Source: Lycocorax pyrrhopterus obiensis (taxonomy: Eukaryota > Chordata > Aves > Passeriformes > Paradisaeidae). From it: a stretch of DNA of 64,000 nucleotides. Shown here piece after piece: positions 43,201-58,200 of this stretch; the stretch's first letter is position 1; each line of letters begins with the position of its first letter. The notes under the pieces are model-generated. The model saw only the letters and a list, made by a program, of their open reading frames with translations. It had not been told where the DNA came from and searched no databases. A program made the translations under genes and the position numbers. The stretch lies in the NCBI GenBank assembly GCA_014706295.1, contig JACSVZ010000011.1, positions 1,076,663 through 1,140,662 of the forward strand, written 5' to 3'.

Positions 43201-46200
43201 AACATTAAAATTCACTTTCAAAAAACCTTGTAAATCATAAACTCATAGAATGGGTTGGGTTGGAAAGGAACTTAAAGCTCATCCAGTTCTACTCCCAGCC
43301 ATGGGCAGGGACACCTTCCACTATCCCACGTTGCTCCAAGCCCTATCCAACCTCTGTCCAACCTGGCCTTGGACTCTTCCAGGGATGGGGCAGCCACAGA
43401 TTCTCTGGGCAACCTGTTCCCATTCTCACAGGGAACAATTCCTTCCGTATATCTGCCCTAAATCTCCCTTCTGAGTTTGAACCCTTTTCTCCTTGTCCCA
43501 CTGACCGTGGTGTGTGACAGCACAGCCCCTCCTGGCAGCGTGGCCGTGGCACTGACGGGCGCAGCCGTTGATGGCACCACCTTGGCTTGCACCGGGAGGC
43601 CCAGGCGGACGCTGGAGGTGGCCACAGATGTTGGCTGCTAATAAAGGAAAAAGGAGCATTTTATTTTTAATTTTAATAATAGTGATTACAAGAATAAATA
43701 ATTATTAAGACTTCAAAAAAAATCAAATCAAGTTATGTGTTCTTAAATATATATCTATATATTCACAAATACTGGAAAACCTAGCTTTCTCATGTTCAAT
43801 GACAGGTTTGCAATATTTCTCCTAAAAGCCATTACTTGTACAGCTATATGGAAAAGATCAGAAAAAACAAACGTGAACTGCAAAAAAATTGATGTTATAT
43901 TGATGCATTAATTCAGTTGTAATATTTACACGTCAGTATTCATCAATATTTGAGTTTATCATTGCCAGTAACACATATTGGTCCTCTTGGTATTTACTGG
44001 CCTGTTCTAGTGCTTTTTCTTTATGAAAATTAATATGGACAGAAAATTCAGGAAGCAAAAAAATATTCTTAAAATAATTTCAGACTGAATTATATAGAAA
44101 CTAACTTGCACAGAAATGAAGTCCAAGCATTGGGAGAACCTTTGTCATAGAACACAGGCTCTGTACCCAGCCAGCAACTGCCATGTGAAGTGCAGACAAA
44201 GGAAAATGACTGACCTACAGCCTTTCAGCCAGTAGTATATTGTACAGCTCAGGAAATTTATCTCGTTCAGCAAACATATTACTTGTTTTGTGATTTACTT
44301 TCATTGCAAGACTGAAATCTCTTGCCATCTTACAAAAGGACAAGATTTAGGAATTAAAAAATGTCTCCAGAGAAGTTGCTATTTAATTCCACAAGAATGT
44401 AAATACCATTATGAACTACATCACACAATATGGCGATTATGACAAAATAAGAACCACTCATTACTAAAAATGGAGGCCACACTGGTGTCTTATAACTTGC
44501 ATTTATTAAGATTTGCATTCACACACTCAGAAAAGACAAATTTTCTAAGTGGATAGAGTAATAAATCATGGCTGATGTTGCTTCTCACAAAATAAAACTA
44601 GTTTTCCTTCATTTACATTTTAATTTATATGACTCTAAAATTCATATTTTTATAAAGAACTGCTTAATTTAGGTTTGTACATTGCCTATTAAACCTACAT
44701 AAAATACTTCTTTAAAGAACATCCAGTGGACTCTAAGATATCTCCAAAAGGAACAGAAGCCCAGGCAGGCATTCAAAGCCCCAAGCATTCCTTACAAATC
44801 AGTCCAGCAACATCATCTACCAGATATCAATCTTCTGTACTTGGGGGAAAAAAAAAGAGGAAAGAAAACAAATCAAATAAATCTACCTGACATCTGAACA
44901 AACCCTTTTTTTTTTGTTTGTTTGTATAGCTTTCAAGATTTTTAAAATCTTGACTAGGGATGTCTTCCATCCTGAGACAGCCTAGAGACAATAAACAGCA
45001 TGATCATGAAGAGGTAGAACTGTCTGCTTTTTTGGAAGAAGGACCATATAAGCTTTTTCTGCTTTAAATACCCTACACCTCTTTTCTCCATTACAAAAAT
45101 GACCAAATATTTTAAAATACTGGTTGAGTGAAATTATATCTACCTGATGAGTGTTTGCATTTAAAATATAAATATTGTGTAACTTGTTCACTTGCTTATA
45201 ATCAGTTTCCAGCCTAAAAACACAGCATGACTGTGATATCTGCCCCCTTATCAGTCCAGGCTTCAGAAGTGAGGATTTAGGAAACAAGCACATAACCAGG
45301 GGCACTTCTGGCAACTATGTGGTTCCAGGCAAGACCTGCAGCCAGAAATCCACAAATACATAGTGAGACTACGAGCTAGAGAATTTTTGTCAGCTAATAA
45401 ATGCCCATGATTCATCACAGGAACATACTTGAAAATAAAACTGCACATAATTAAAACACAAATTTTCACTATTATAATACCCAACCAAGAATGTATTCCA
45501 ATGTGCCAGACCTCAGCAGCAAACTTGGAAACTTGAAGGCTAAATTCACCCTTGGTTTTAAAAATCAATAGTGACAAAAGCCTTTGATAGAAAATGGCAG
45601 TAAAATCTACTAATGTGCTGGATATGAAGAAATCCCTCACCACCAGAGAAACTGCAAACAAAGTATTGCAATAGTTTACGAAAGTGGTTCCAAAACTCAG
45701 AAGGGTTAAAAAGGTAAGCGTGAAATGAGGGGATGAGAAATATAACAAGGAACTAGCCTGGAGAAATCCTTAAGTATCATGGAAATGATCTTCAAGTGAC
45801 AGCTACAAGTTGCCAGAAAACACTCTAAAGACTCCCAACACAAATGCCTTGAGAATTGATAAAAATTATTTAGAAACAAAAAGTGGTGTTTTCTATGGAA
45901 GGAAACTTGTAAACAGATCTCATGAGAAATACGTCAAAAAGAAAACAAAAATTATCAACATTAAAAAAAAAGCAACATAACCCAATGTGTCAAGTTCCTA
46001 CTGGAAGAATCTGAAAGGATTTATGATGCTCCTTAAGGAAAAAATGCTGAGGTTTGGTACAATGCTATTTAATTCTGAAATTACCAGGAGAGTTAGAAAG
46101 AAATACATTTTCAAATGTAACTATTATTTTTATTAGACAAATCAGATGTTTTTACATTCCCTAAATACACGGAGGTAACGTTGAAGAGACTTCTGCCCTG

Positions 46201-49200
46201 TACTCAGACCACGAATGAACACAGTCAATAACCTGCTACTGATGTCCACGGGGACACCAGAGGATGCATTTGCACACAGAGCTGAGCTGGCTCTGTCCAC
46301 ACAGCTCAGAAACAGGGAGCACAGGACAGTGCTGCTGAGGAAAGGAGGATTTCAGAAGGGACAGCCTGGTGGGGGGATGTCCCAAGGTTTGCTCTGCCTT
46401 GCCCAAGTCACACAGGTAACACAAGTGACTCCAATTTCATGGTGCATCAAGTGACTTCCACTTAGGCAGTCAGAGCATATTAGAATTGTTCACAGTGCAG
46501 AAATACTCTGTGTCCTGTAAATTCACCCCCTAAACAACATCTCTACTTTACTTTCCTTCTCCGCAGAGCTCTGGGCACATGAATAGAAAGTCAAAGCTTG
46601 GGAAAGAATCCATTGTACCTGCTATGCACAAGCAATCTGCCTCTGTACTTCAAGGAATACACAATTGTGGCTGCTTTTGAAAAAGCAAGTCACTTGAATA
46701 TAGAGAAAGCAGACAAAATAGCCAAAGATTATTTGTCACTGCCAAGGCAGGACTTGTACCAATTTTAGAGACTGCATTCCATATTCACAGCTTTATCAAA
46801 TGAAGACAACTTAAACTGCCAAAGGTTAGTATGTAAATCCTTGGGAGCAGGTTTGGGATACACTTGTATTTTGTACTATAGAACCACCTACTGACCAACA
46901 CTCCAGGTACCAGCAGCACAGGCTCTGTACCACAGAGCTGGAGAGCTCACTTTTGACAAGTTAGTTCCATACATTTTTCATGATCATTCCTGTCAATAAA
47001 CTTGGCCACTATCAACCACAAAAGGAAGAAAATACCCCAACAGCATTTGAACAAACACTAACACAAAAGCAGGGCCAAGTTTTTCACAATACAGATTATG
47101 ACACCTCTTTACATCTTCCAATACATGACTTCACTAAGTGTTATGCAAAACTCAACTTTAATTAGATTTTTAGGTTTCAATTCACAAAATTTGAAATAAA
47201 ATTCAATTTTATTTCTAACCATTAATCTAGAAGACTTCTTATAAACACAACAGACCATGCTAAGATGCCATGTGAGATGCCTCAATCAACAGCACTGTTT
47301 AACAAAGAGAAAACTGAAGTGGGATCACAGACACTGGCAGAAGCATAAGAAGGTCAAACCTGGGAGCTCACTTGTACCGGGCTGGCATGGCCAGGTTTTG
47401 GTGCTGGGGTGGCTTCTGTGAGAAGCTGCCAGAAGCTGCCCCTGTGTCCGGCAGAGCCAATTCCAGCCGGCTCCAGGACAGACCCACCCCTGGCCAAGGC
47501 TGGGCCCAGCACTGACAGTGGCAGCACCTGTGGGGAACGATTAGGAAGGGGGAGGAAATCCCCGTGGAATTGCAGCTGGGTGACAGGAGTGAGAATCTGT
47601 GAGAGGAGCAGCTCTGCAAACCCCCAGGGCAGGGCAGGGCAGGAGGGGCAGGAGCTGCTCCAGGTGCTGCAGCTGAGGTTCCCCTGAGCCCGGGTGCAGC
47701 CCAGGGAGAGGCAGCTGTGCCCCTGCAGCCCCTGGGGTCCAGGATGGATCAGAGATCCCCCTGCAGCCCCTGGAGGGCCCCACACGGGAGCAGGGGCTGC
47801 CTGAAGGACGCCGTGACCCCAGGGAACTCCACGCTGCAGCAGCTCCTGGCAGGACCTGTGGCCCCGTGGAGAGAGGAGCCCAAGCTGGAACAGCTTTGCT
47901 GGCAGGACCTGTGACCCACAGGGGACCCAGGCTGGAGCAGCTCCCAAAGGACTGACTGCACCCCATGGAAAGGGACCAGGCTGGAGCAGCCCCTGAAGGA
48001 CTCACTGCACCCCATGGAAAGGGACCAGGCTGGAGCAGCTCCTGAAGGACTCGCTGCACCCATGGAAAGGGACCAGGCTGGAGCAGCTCCTGAAGGACTG
48101 ACTGCACCCATGGAAAGGGACCAGGCTGGAGCAGCTCCTGAAGGACTCACTGCACCCATGCAAAGGGACCAGGCTGGAGCAGCTCCTGAAGGACTCGCTG
48201 CACCCATGGAAAGGGACCAGGCTGGAGCAGCTCCTGAAGGACTGACTGCACCCATGCAAAGGGACCAGGCTGGAGCAGTTCATGGAATTCACTGTCTCCT
48301 GTGGGAGGGACCCCACACTGGAGCATGGGAAGAGTGTGAGGAGCCCTTCCCCTGAGGAGGAAGGAGCAGCAGAGACAGCCTGGGATGAGCTGAGCACAGC
48401 CCCCATTCCCCGTCCCCCTGCACCACTCAGGGGAGGAGATGGAGAAAGCTGGGAGTAAAGTTATGCCCAGGAAGAAAGGAGGGCTGTGGAGAAGGTGTTT
48501 TAAGATTTCATTTTTATTTCTCATTATACAACACTGATTTGACTGGTAATAAATTAATTCCCCCCAGTCGAGCCCATTTTGCTGTGTCAGTAACTGGTGA
48601 CAGATCTCTATCCTGACTCACAAGCCTTTCTTTACGTTTTCCCTCCTTATCCAGCTGAGGAAGGCAGGGATGGAGAGGCTCTGGTGGGCACCTGGTGTCC
48701 AGCCAGGGTCAACTACCACATAATTTTTGAGTAACTAACTCATACAACCTTTCTGACAGGCATGGCTGTAGCCCTAACTGCTATTAATCCATCATAACAC
48801 TCCCCATCAGCAAACTCTGCTTCCTGAGACTTAAAACTTCTGAAGAGCTCACGGAGAAACTTCACACATTTATTGACTGCCTCTCAGTTCCTTTGGTTAT
48901 AGTTCACATGAACAGGCACTTAAACGTCAGATGCAGAGAAATTTGTTATCAGAGATTTGATTTTTTTTCAGCCTGATAAAAATACAGTGAAACTGACCCG
49001 AAGTATTATCCCTTTAAAAGCTTCACATTTGCACACAATTCCAGAAAATGACTGGAAGTGGAATCTCTAACAGGTCAGACAGCAGAGGAAGAACCTTCAC
49101 TGCCACTGCAGTATCACCGAGTGGAGCATGAGAACCAAAGCAGGGAGATGTTGCTTTGTTCCTCATATGCACAATGTCCCTTTTGGGACAACAGGGCAGG

Positions 49201-52200
49201 AAGACAGGACTTGGAGCAATTACACAGGACAGGCAGAGGAGTTTGGGGCCACAAGAGAAAACTTCAGAAACCAGGGGTTCTAGGTCGAAACCCCTATTGC
49301 TGAAGCAAATACTTATCAAAGCACTTTCTCATGCTCTGGTGAAGTGGCTGGATGTTCTGCAACCACTAGGTTTCATCCAAAACATCTGGTGAATAAAAAC
49401 CAGCTGAATTTTGGCACTTCAGCTGGATTCTACTCCTGCCTCAAGTACTTAGTGCTGCCTGCAAATACAGATAATCCATTGTCATCAATACTCTTACACA
49501 ATGTATTTATGAGTGCCCAACTTGCAACGTGGAGTTTGTGACCAGGAGTGGCCATGGCTCCAACTGAAGGCAATGAAGTCAAACTGAACACAATAAATTA
49601 ACCAGCATTTTTCATTTCATATTTAAAATAGAGACAATTAGGTTCCATTTCCTACTTACAAAAGGAGGCTAGTAATCCCCTTAACTGCATTGTTGAGAAA
49701 GTTGTTATAGGGATAAGCTTCACAAAAAAACCTGCTTGGTTATTAATTCCCACTGCAGAGGGGCACAGCAAGTAAGCCTGAAGCAACCCACTGAACAGTG
49801 GAGGAAAAAGTATTATATAAATCTTCATTAATTAGGACTGTTCAGCCTACACACCTTAGAAATTAAAAAAAACAGCAGTATGTGGTCATGCAGCATAATG
49901 CATATGCACACGGGAGCCACTGTGAGAGTGCTCAGGAACCTCCTTTATAGCATTTCCTAATCTTTGCACATTTAAATTTACAGCCTTACTAACATCTGAT
50001 TGTTTTCTAAGTTTTAGAGCTGTGTTAATGCTATAAAAATGTAAACAGTATAGTTTTTAAGTACTGAAAACTTACTGTCTGCTTATACAGAAAAGAATCA
50101 CTCATCATGAAGGAAAAGAAGGGAAAATGTTTTGTGGTTAAAGCACAGTAAAGACCACACATTTCTTACTCTCTCTGACCTCCCAACCCACCTGGCCCTA
50201 CTACAAAAAATGTATTCTCCAGAACATTGCAAAGAAGCCCAAAAACCATCTACACAAAAGAAACAGTATGGGACAGCTTATTTGATGATAATGGCACTGC
50301 ATCTTAGCAACAACAAAGATTTATCTATTTGCTTAAAATTTCTGCAAAGTGTAAAACAAGCATTGGTCAGAAAAGAAGAAAGAATGTGAAAAACAGTAAG
50401 AAAAACAAGAATCAATAATAATAAATAAATGGGAAAAAAACACCAAAGCAGCCACAAAAAATTAAACTATGCTGAAAACACAGGCAGAGTGTATGAGCAG
50501 ACCAATCTCAGCTCTGAAAGGCTCTGCTTTAGCAAGAACAGCAGCTTGTGAACCATCAGCCAGGCTCAGACTGCCCTCAGCACCACAGTGAGGGCACAGA
50601 CTGAGCTGTTGCTGCTGCTCAGAGAGTGTTCCACGGCAGAGCCACGGCCATGGCCAGAGCAGGGGATGCAGCACTTGGCACATCCTTAAAAAAACTTTTT
50701 TTTCATTTTAAAAGCAGATGCTAAAGTGAAACTTAACAGAAAGTGAGTACCGAAACAGAGAAAACAAAATAGTAAAGTTCATGATATAAATTTCAAATTC
50801 CAAAGAGTAGAAGTTAGAAAAACGCCTAAAGCAAGAAAAAACAAAGCTAGAAAAAACTGTCATTTTCTTTAAAAAAAAAATCAGACTGTTTAGACAATGA
50901 AAACAAAACTCAAGTGATAGCTAATCATCTTGGTGGCAGGAGTACTGTTAAGTAATCCACTTATATGCCTAAATATCTAAATACTAAACCATCAAACTTC
51001 ACACATAACTGCCTTTTCTGATCACAAAAAATGTACAAAGAAACTTAATACTGGAAAACACATTTTGAATCAAACTTGAAACAAAAACATTGGTAAACTC
51101 TGAAGCCAAATCCACTCACAGCAGCAGTCCCATGAAAATTCCAATACACACTCTTTCACCTGCTTTGAAGTTCCAACAACAGGTAATCCAAAATAAAATA
51201 TTATGGGCCAGGCTAACATTGGTCTTTCCTGTATGATATTCACTTCATATTCTTAGTCTACAGCAGCACTTTAATTTTGTGACTAAAATAAAATAATTGC
51301 AATTAAAAATAATTTGAAATAAACAACTTATTTTTTGCTATTTGGTTATTAATGTAAACTCACCTGGGCATTAAGATCCTGAAAGTAAAAAAAATGCATC
51401 AAAGGCATGAAAAGCCATAAAATGTACAAATGAAAAAAGCAGATAAACAAAAGAAACACAGCAAAGGAAAACTAGATGGCAGCACCTCCCTATTTTTCAG
51501 AATTTCACAAGCCTAAGATTCAAAATAAGATATGGAAACAAAAATTTAATGCAATCTAATAACCAGTTTTAAAAGACTTCTGAATTTATTTATTAACTCT
51601 GAAGAATATAGTAGTGCAAGCAAACCCACACTGTTTGAGCTGCTCATAATACAAGAATCCAGAGTAGAATTCTTCAAAGATCAATTTAAGTTCCAACAAA
51701 TTATGGCTTGTTTCCTAAAAATGCTATACCTTAACAAATATTCTAAAGCTGATAAAATTTTGGCAACATTAAAAATTTATTAATATTCAGCTAAAATTTC
51801 TATCAACCAAAAAGTAAAAGTAAACTAAAATCACAAAGAGAAAATAGTTAAATTAAAATTATGCACAGCTAAGTCAAAAACATCCAAATCATGTTTTTCA
51901 AAAGAAGCACATTATCACTTGCCCAGTACAACAAACTTGCACTTTTTAATGCATCCAAAGATTATTATAATACTCAGGGAAGACCAAGTACTTCCATGTA
52001 AACCCTGAGATACCAATTAAAAAAAAAAACCAAGCCTCTTGTAGCTGCACTGATACGAAAGATATTTTTAATATACCTCAATATTTTGCAATTTTTCTCT
52101 AAACAAAACAAAACATCAGAGAAAAACTGCAGCTAGGAGTAGTTAATATCACAGAACTGTAGATTCATTTAGGTTGGAAAAGGCCTCAAAGGTCAGTAAG

Positions 52201-55200
52201 TCCAAACATTAACATCCCCATTACAATCCTATACAATCTTATAATTTGAACTAAACTAAAACTGTTACATGGTACAATTGCACTTACTCAGGTTTTTCTT
52301 GAATATTTTAAAGAAACCAGAAAGACTGTAAATGGAAAAGATCATTAAAATATCAAATACATCTTTCTACTACAGGCACTTCTCTCAATCACTGCTCTCT
52401 GTACTGTTGTTACTTTCAGGTTCTGATTCTTTTGACTGAATGTGTTTCACTGCTCCTGTGTGGTGACTGTGCTGCAGACACTTCCATCCTCCTGGGACAC
52501 GTGTCCATGCCCCAACAACTTCGAGCTCGGCCTTCAACTGATCCCAGCTCAGACCCTCCCTACAAGGTACGTGCTTATCCCCATTTGCCAGTTTTCCAGA
52601 ATCCCACCAACAATGGAAACAATCAGATTTTATTCATGTTTTACACAGTAGCAGTTGAGATGAGCATAACTAAATGTCTAATCAAAGATTACCCCACCTA
52701 AGAGTCAAGAAGAACCCAAGTCTTCCTTCCAAAATGGATGTGCCTCTCTTCTCCCACGAACCTAACACAAAAGTGTACCCAAAGCTGTACATCTGCCTCT
52801 ACTCCTGAAAGCTGCAAAAGAACGAGACACAGGTACTACAAACAGCAGAAGTCAAATAACTTAAATAGCAAATCCAAGCAATCAAAGAGTGAGAAACATC
52901 AGATTTAAGTCTGCTGCGCAACTCAACTGTGTGCCTTGACTGCCCAGCTGAAGCACTCATCATGGAAGGACTGGAATTCACAGCACACCCACAGGAGACA
53001 GCAACGCAGGATCAACAGGAAGTTACGTATCTTAATCTTTCTGAACTCTTGCATTTGGCACTGCAATCCAAATACATCTTTTTTTAAACTTGGGGAGGGA
53101 AGAGGGGTGGCTCTATCAACTCCCTACAAGGGTCAATACTACTGTATACAGACACTTGACTTCTGAACCTTCAGCAACGGAATATGTAAGGATAGAGCCA
53201 CTTGTCTTTATGGAAAGCCTTTACTTAAGCCCTTACATGAATTCCTCAGGGGAAACACACTACACTTTCCTGCATCTCAGCAGCTTCCATTGTTCTCAGG
53301 GAAAGTGGCTCCTTCCTCACATACTGTCCTGGATATCAGCCCAGCTGCTGAAGCCAGAGCAATTTTCAGGGGAAACCTGGTTCATTTTCCTCCAAAACAT
53401 CGTGGAGAAGATCTAGCAAATGATGGCCCTGGGTATGGAAAGAAAAATCTTGCTGTACTGCCCAGGCTGCAGAAGTGGTTTAGAATCTGAACAGCTCTGT
53501 ACATATTGATCAAGCCGATCTTATTTCAGAACATTTATAACATTGCCTTGTTTTCCCCTCCTTTTTTGAGAGTGGAGAAATTACACAGTTGACAGGGGGA
53601 GAGAACCAAAGAGCTTTCAAATTTAGATGAACACTTGGTAGTTTTTCAGACACTCCTTCTTCTAGCTTTAAAAAAAGTAATTCAAAATCCATTTTATGTT
53701 CTCCAGTTAGCACTTTCAACACTTCTTAATGAGTTGCCAAAAGTAACTGCCAGCTTTTGCAATTTTGGCATGTTATTTAATATCCCGTGTTTTACACCTA
53801 GCTTTATTGCTCACAACAGACTTTCTCATCACAATAATTATTTAAAGTGTACATACAAATGAACACTGAAAACAATCACTTAGCTGAGTAACTTGTGACA
53901 CCTGACACAGGCTAAAAATTAGGACAATCTGCAGAACAGCAATCGTAATACCCATAAAGCATGAAAGCCATGTCTTCTTCTGACACATTCTTCATAAGAT
54001 ATTATTTCCTAGAATCCTTAAGGCAGACTGCAAATTTCCACCTGTTCTGACTTTCTACATAGGTAAAAGTAGGTTAAAGCACAAACTCAGTGAGTAAACT
54101 ACAATGCTAAGCTCTACACATTTAAAGCACCCTGCATTTTAATCCAAATAAAGCTATCTTAAAATAACTGAATAAGGATAGAGTAATAAAGTTGAGCTCT
54201 GCACAGTAAAATATCAACCATCCTACTAACATCAGAAAAAGGTTAAAACTCCATAACCTGCCACGTTCCTCCATCTCACAAAACACTCTGCAGGACTCGG
54301 GCAATTAATGTTTATATTCTGTCTCAAGCTTATGGCACCAGAATTTTCCTGTGTTTCAGTCACAGTGGACACCGTGACTCCTGAATATTCATACTCTATA
54401 TACACAAAAACCTAGGACATTAATTTTGATTCATTTGAAACTTCTGGAAATTTTAATTCACTTAATTCAGTTTTCTGACCACCAGAAAGAGATCCTGAAA
54501 GAAAACAGCTCAGTTAAAAACTCCCTGAAAAAATTATTTTTCAGTACACACAATTTCCTTTATTTTAGAACTTGATCCCTGAAGTGACTAATTATAATGA
54601 CTACTCAAACGAATAACTGACATTTCTAAAACCTAAGCATAATATTTATCACTGAACATTTCATCTGGAAAACCAATGAACAGTCTCTGGTTATAAACCA
54701 CCCACCTAATCAAACAAAAGTCTCATGTCTAGTTCTGATTATATAAACCTTTAGAATTTAAATCTTTACAACCTTGTTTTAAAAGGCTGTCAACCACAAT
54801 TTTTAAGGAACACACTAAGGTCAAACATATATAAAACATAAGCATGTCACAATGAAAGAAGACTCTGCAGATCAAATGCAGAGTCAGGGAAGTTCAATGT
54901 AAATTTCCCAAGGGCAATATTAATTATTTCTTAACCCTGTTAATTACAACAAACACAGAAATTATGCAGTACAGTTTGGGCAGCTACCACCAAGACTTTC
55001 AAAGGAGATGAATCCTGACAAGCTACGATATCATGATTCTAATCCCCCTACACTAAAATAATCAAACTTTTGCATCTTGCAAGATATTTATCATTCATAA
55101 GGCCTTGCTGGCTTCCTCTATTCTGAACCAGCGTGTTAGCATTAGGTAGTGTAAAGAAATCTCTACAATGCAGTGGGGTATTTATCTGGGCAGAACCCTG

Positions 55201-58200
55201 CACAAAAGCAATTACAGCTTCCTAATACCTGAACCCCTCCAGATTTCAGCTGACTCTACGAACACCTGAACACGCAGTATCCTCACTGGTTTATTTTTAC
55301 ATAAATCCATCAAGTAGGATTATACTCCTTCTGCAACATTACCTGCTTCATACAAGTAGAGAACAGCTGCCTGAGATCAACGTGATCTACACTTGCTGTG
55401 CACACATCTTAAGGCTGACTTTGGGATCCAAACCCCAGACTGAACCCAGAGCCAAGCAGGGGGTCTACCTTTATGCACACTTCCTAAGGTTCCATGTGCA
55501 GTAAAGGTTATTCCTCAGAAGTCTTCAAATTACAAACAATTTGTTGATATCTGTTATGAATGCTTCCACATTGAATTTTAATTCAGTATGCTGGCCACAT
55601 AAAAAACTAACAGTATGGAAAAAAACCAGCTAAAACTAACAGACTTAGATCCCATTCTTGGTACAGTCCCACCATCCACCTTCTGTTTTACATTTACACT
55701 ACACACTTGTCTCAGGAGCCATTGCTAGAACGTGAGCTAGTAGTAACTACTAAAGAAGTGATTGTACTTATTCACAAAGAAAGTCCTCAACAACCAAAGA
55801 CAGATGTACAAATTCAGGAACTGGCTGCAATTCTGTTGTCATCAAACTAGTAAAAAAAAAAATCTGTAAACAAACAGAGGCTTATCTCTACGTTTATTTT
55901 TCCTGGAACACATTTCTCTTTGAAGGTTTCTGCAAGTCTTACTCTTCCAGATACCACAAATTTAAACATTATATGGCTACCTTTTCTGCAAAGAGATCTG
56001 TAACAAATTTCATCCAATACTGCACTTACATCTTTCTTGAGAACATAAAGTTTTTCCAAGTGTTTCCAGGCTCTCATTTATGTCTTTCCTGAGATATATT
56101 CCATTGAGCTACAGTGTTCCTAGTGACACTTCTAAAACTCACACTCTAGTTGGCTGCTCTGTAGTTTATAGATTGCCTCATGTTACTATTTTCAATTCTG
56201 CGAATTTATTCCAGCTTCCTTTTATTGTTTTCAGTTTTGAATTAAACTTAAAACTCTTTCAGACTATAAATATGATGTGATACATAAAGCATACAAAGGG
56301 ACAGTAATCAAATGTTAAATATTGGGAAATACCTGTTGAAACTATTTCAAGCAACTTCTACAACAACTAAAAAGTTGTAAAGGCACCTTTTTCATCTTTC
56401 CACACAGAATTACTTATCACTTCTGCAAACACAGACCTTAGGCAAAACTACCTTAAACTCTGCCTATTATTACTATGGCACAGCAGCCCTGCACTAACAT
56501 CCAAAGAAGTTTGCCTCCACATTTTAGTAAAATAGCTCAGTTCTAGCCCAAAATGGCCCAAAGTTAAACTGCCTCTCTACTAACTTTTAAACCAATGCAG
56601 CCTTCAAAGAAATTTAGAAAAAAAAAAAAAAAGGCAAACCCCTGCCCCGACATTCAGCCTAGAAAATAAATCAGCTCCAAGTTGAAATCAACACACTCCA
56701 CTGATGAGTTTGGGACAGGAAAGCACTCTGTCCTGTCAATCTCTAGAAAAAGGAAAAAGTATTCACAACAGACAAAACTTTCAGTGTAGACAGATAACAC
56801 CCAGAGGCAAATTAGAACAATCAAATCTTTCTTTTGAATAAAGTATATTTAAAAAGTTATTTTAAAATTATTGCAAATCCTTGGATAGAATGTGATTGGC
56901 TTTCTCTTTTCTAATGCTCAGTGAAATTAGCTATCCTGGGATTCAGCATGCTGGGATATCACAGTGCTTCTGATCCAGAGCAGCAAGGGGTACTTATTAA
57001 ACCAGTGATACACAGTCCAGACTAAGACTGAGCTTTGTAGCCTCCAATCATCTCTCAGTCCGAACACAGTCTTGAGAGACTCTCTAAGGCAGACTTTTTC
57101 CTTAAATTAAAAAAAAAATCCTAGGCCTCATAAAATAAACTACATTTGAATAAGTATTTCCTGTTTTCACAACAAAAAGGGGAGGAAAGCACAGTTGCAG
57201 AAACATATGAGGTCATAATGTGCAAGACATAACGCACCAAAGTGAAATCAAGCTGGACATACCTGAGCTGTTGACAGGCGAAAAACAGGGCCAGTTGTGG
57301 GCACAGAAAGCCTGGGTGACAGGTTGGCAGGACCCTGTCCCTGTGTCTGCACCTGAGCCTGCATCTGAGCCTGTGCCAGAGCCTGCTGGGGCACCATCAC
57401 GAGCTGTCCAGCGTCCGTGCGCACCAGGACCATCCCTAGTGAGGGCAAGGGAACAGTCACTACACAGTAAATAACAGCAAGAAGAACATATAAAGAACTA
57501 TCTAACCACAGAATACAGAGTAAAATTAATGTATAGCACTGTACACTATTCTCTATGGTGTATCTTTTTTGATTCTCATGTAACACAAAATTTTATTTCA
57601 AAGAAGAAAAGGAGCCCCCACTAGAAGACCCAATTCAGTTTGGAATTTAAATAACTGCAGTTTGTGGCAAGCAGTGATGAAAAAAGCAGCCACTTGAGTG
57701 TTTGGGGGACAGTGATTTCTAGCAGTCCAGTCAGGTCAGGGGAACAAAATTAGAAACAAATACTCATTAAAAGTAAACTCTAAGGACAATGCAGCCGCTG
57801 GGAACAGAATTCAGTATATGCATACCAGGGACAATGACCCAAGAGCTTTACTAAACAACAGCTTATGAGTACACGCAAATATTAGGCCGGACACACTTCT
57901 GAGCATACAGTATTTGAGATTTACTTAACGTTGAGCATTAACAGATTAATCTATTTGGTAGCCACCATCACCACTTTGGGAGGCACTACCTGTGGTTTAA
58001 ATATCAACAACAAACACTGTCAGCCTCAGAGAACCAACACGACTCCTCGGCACACAATGATACAGTGCAGCAATTTCAGAAAATTGGCAAGTGTTTTCTA
58101 ACATTTTCTGGAAGTAAATGATAATCTTTTCAGATTATTTTCTTTTAAAACACCTCACAAATAGAGGCCTTCTACACAACAAAGCCATTGCCATCAAGCT

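Larger units (their letters stand above)
43638..57262 (-). other. Intron 2 (about 13.6 kb)
   Basis: Contains the candidate microexon (51.37 kb), a small CR1 piece (52.15 kb) and the LTR-like element (47.4-48.7 kb). Otherwise AT-rich with no further coding signal seen. Confidence 0.75.

Noticed and set aside
47354..47947. Minus-strand 197-residue frame ending HASPVQVSSQV as another TAF4B exon
   Set aside because: It lies in the dispersed LTR-like element and has no good splice pair in phase; exon 2/microexon joins exon 3 without it.
47900..48300. CRISPR-like array of regular repeats
   Set aside because: Units are contiguous with no unique spacers, inside an avian repeat; the genome is a vertebrate's.
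47749..48524. Repetitive proteins (MGAVSPSGAAPAWSL repeats) as a gene
   Set aside because: Translation of the 48-bp minisatellite, whose length is a multiple of three.
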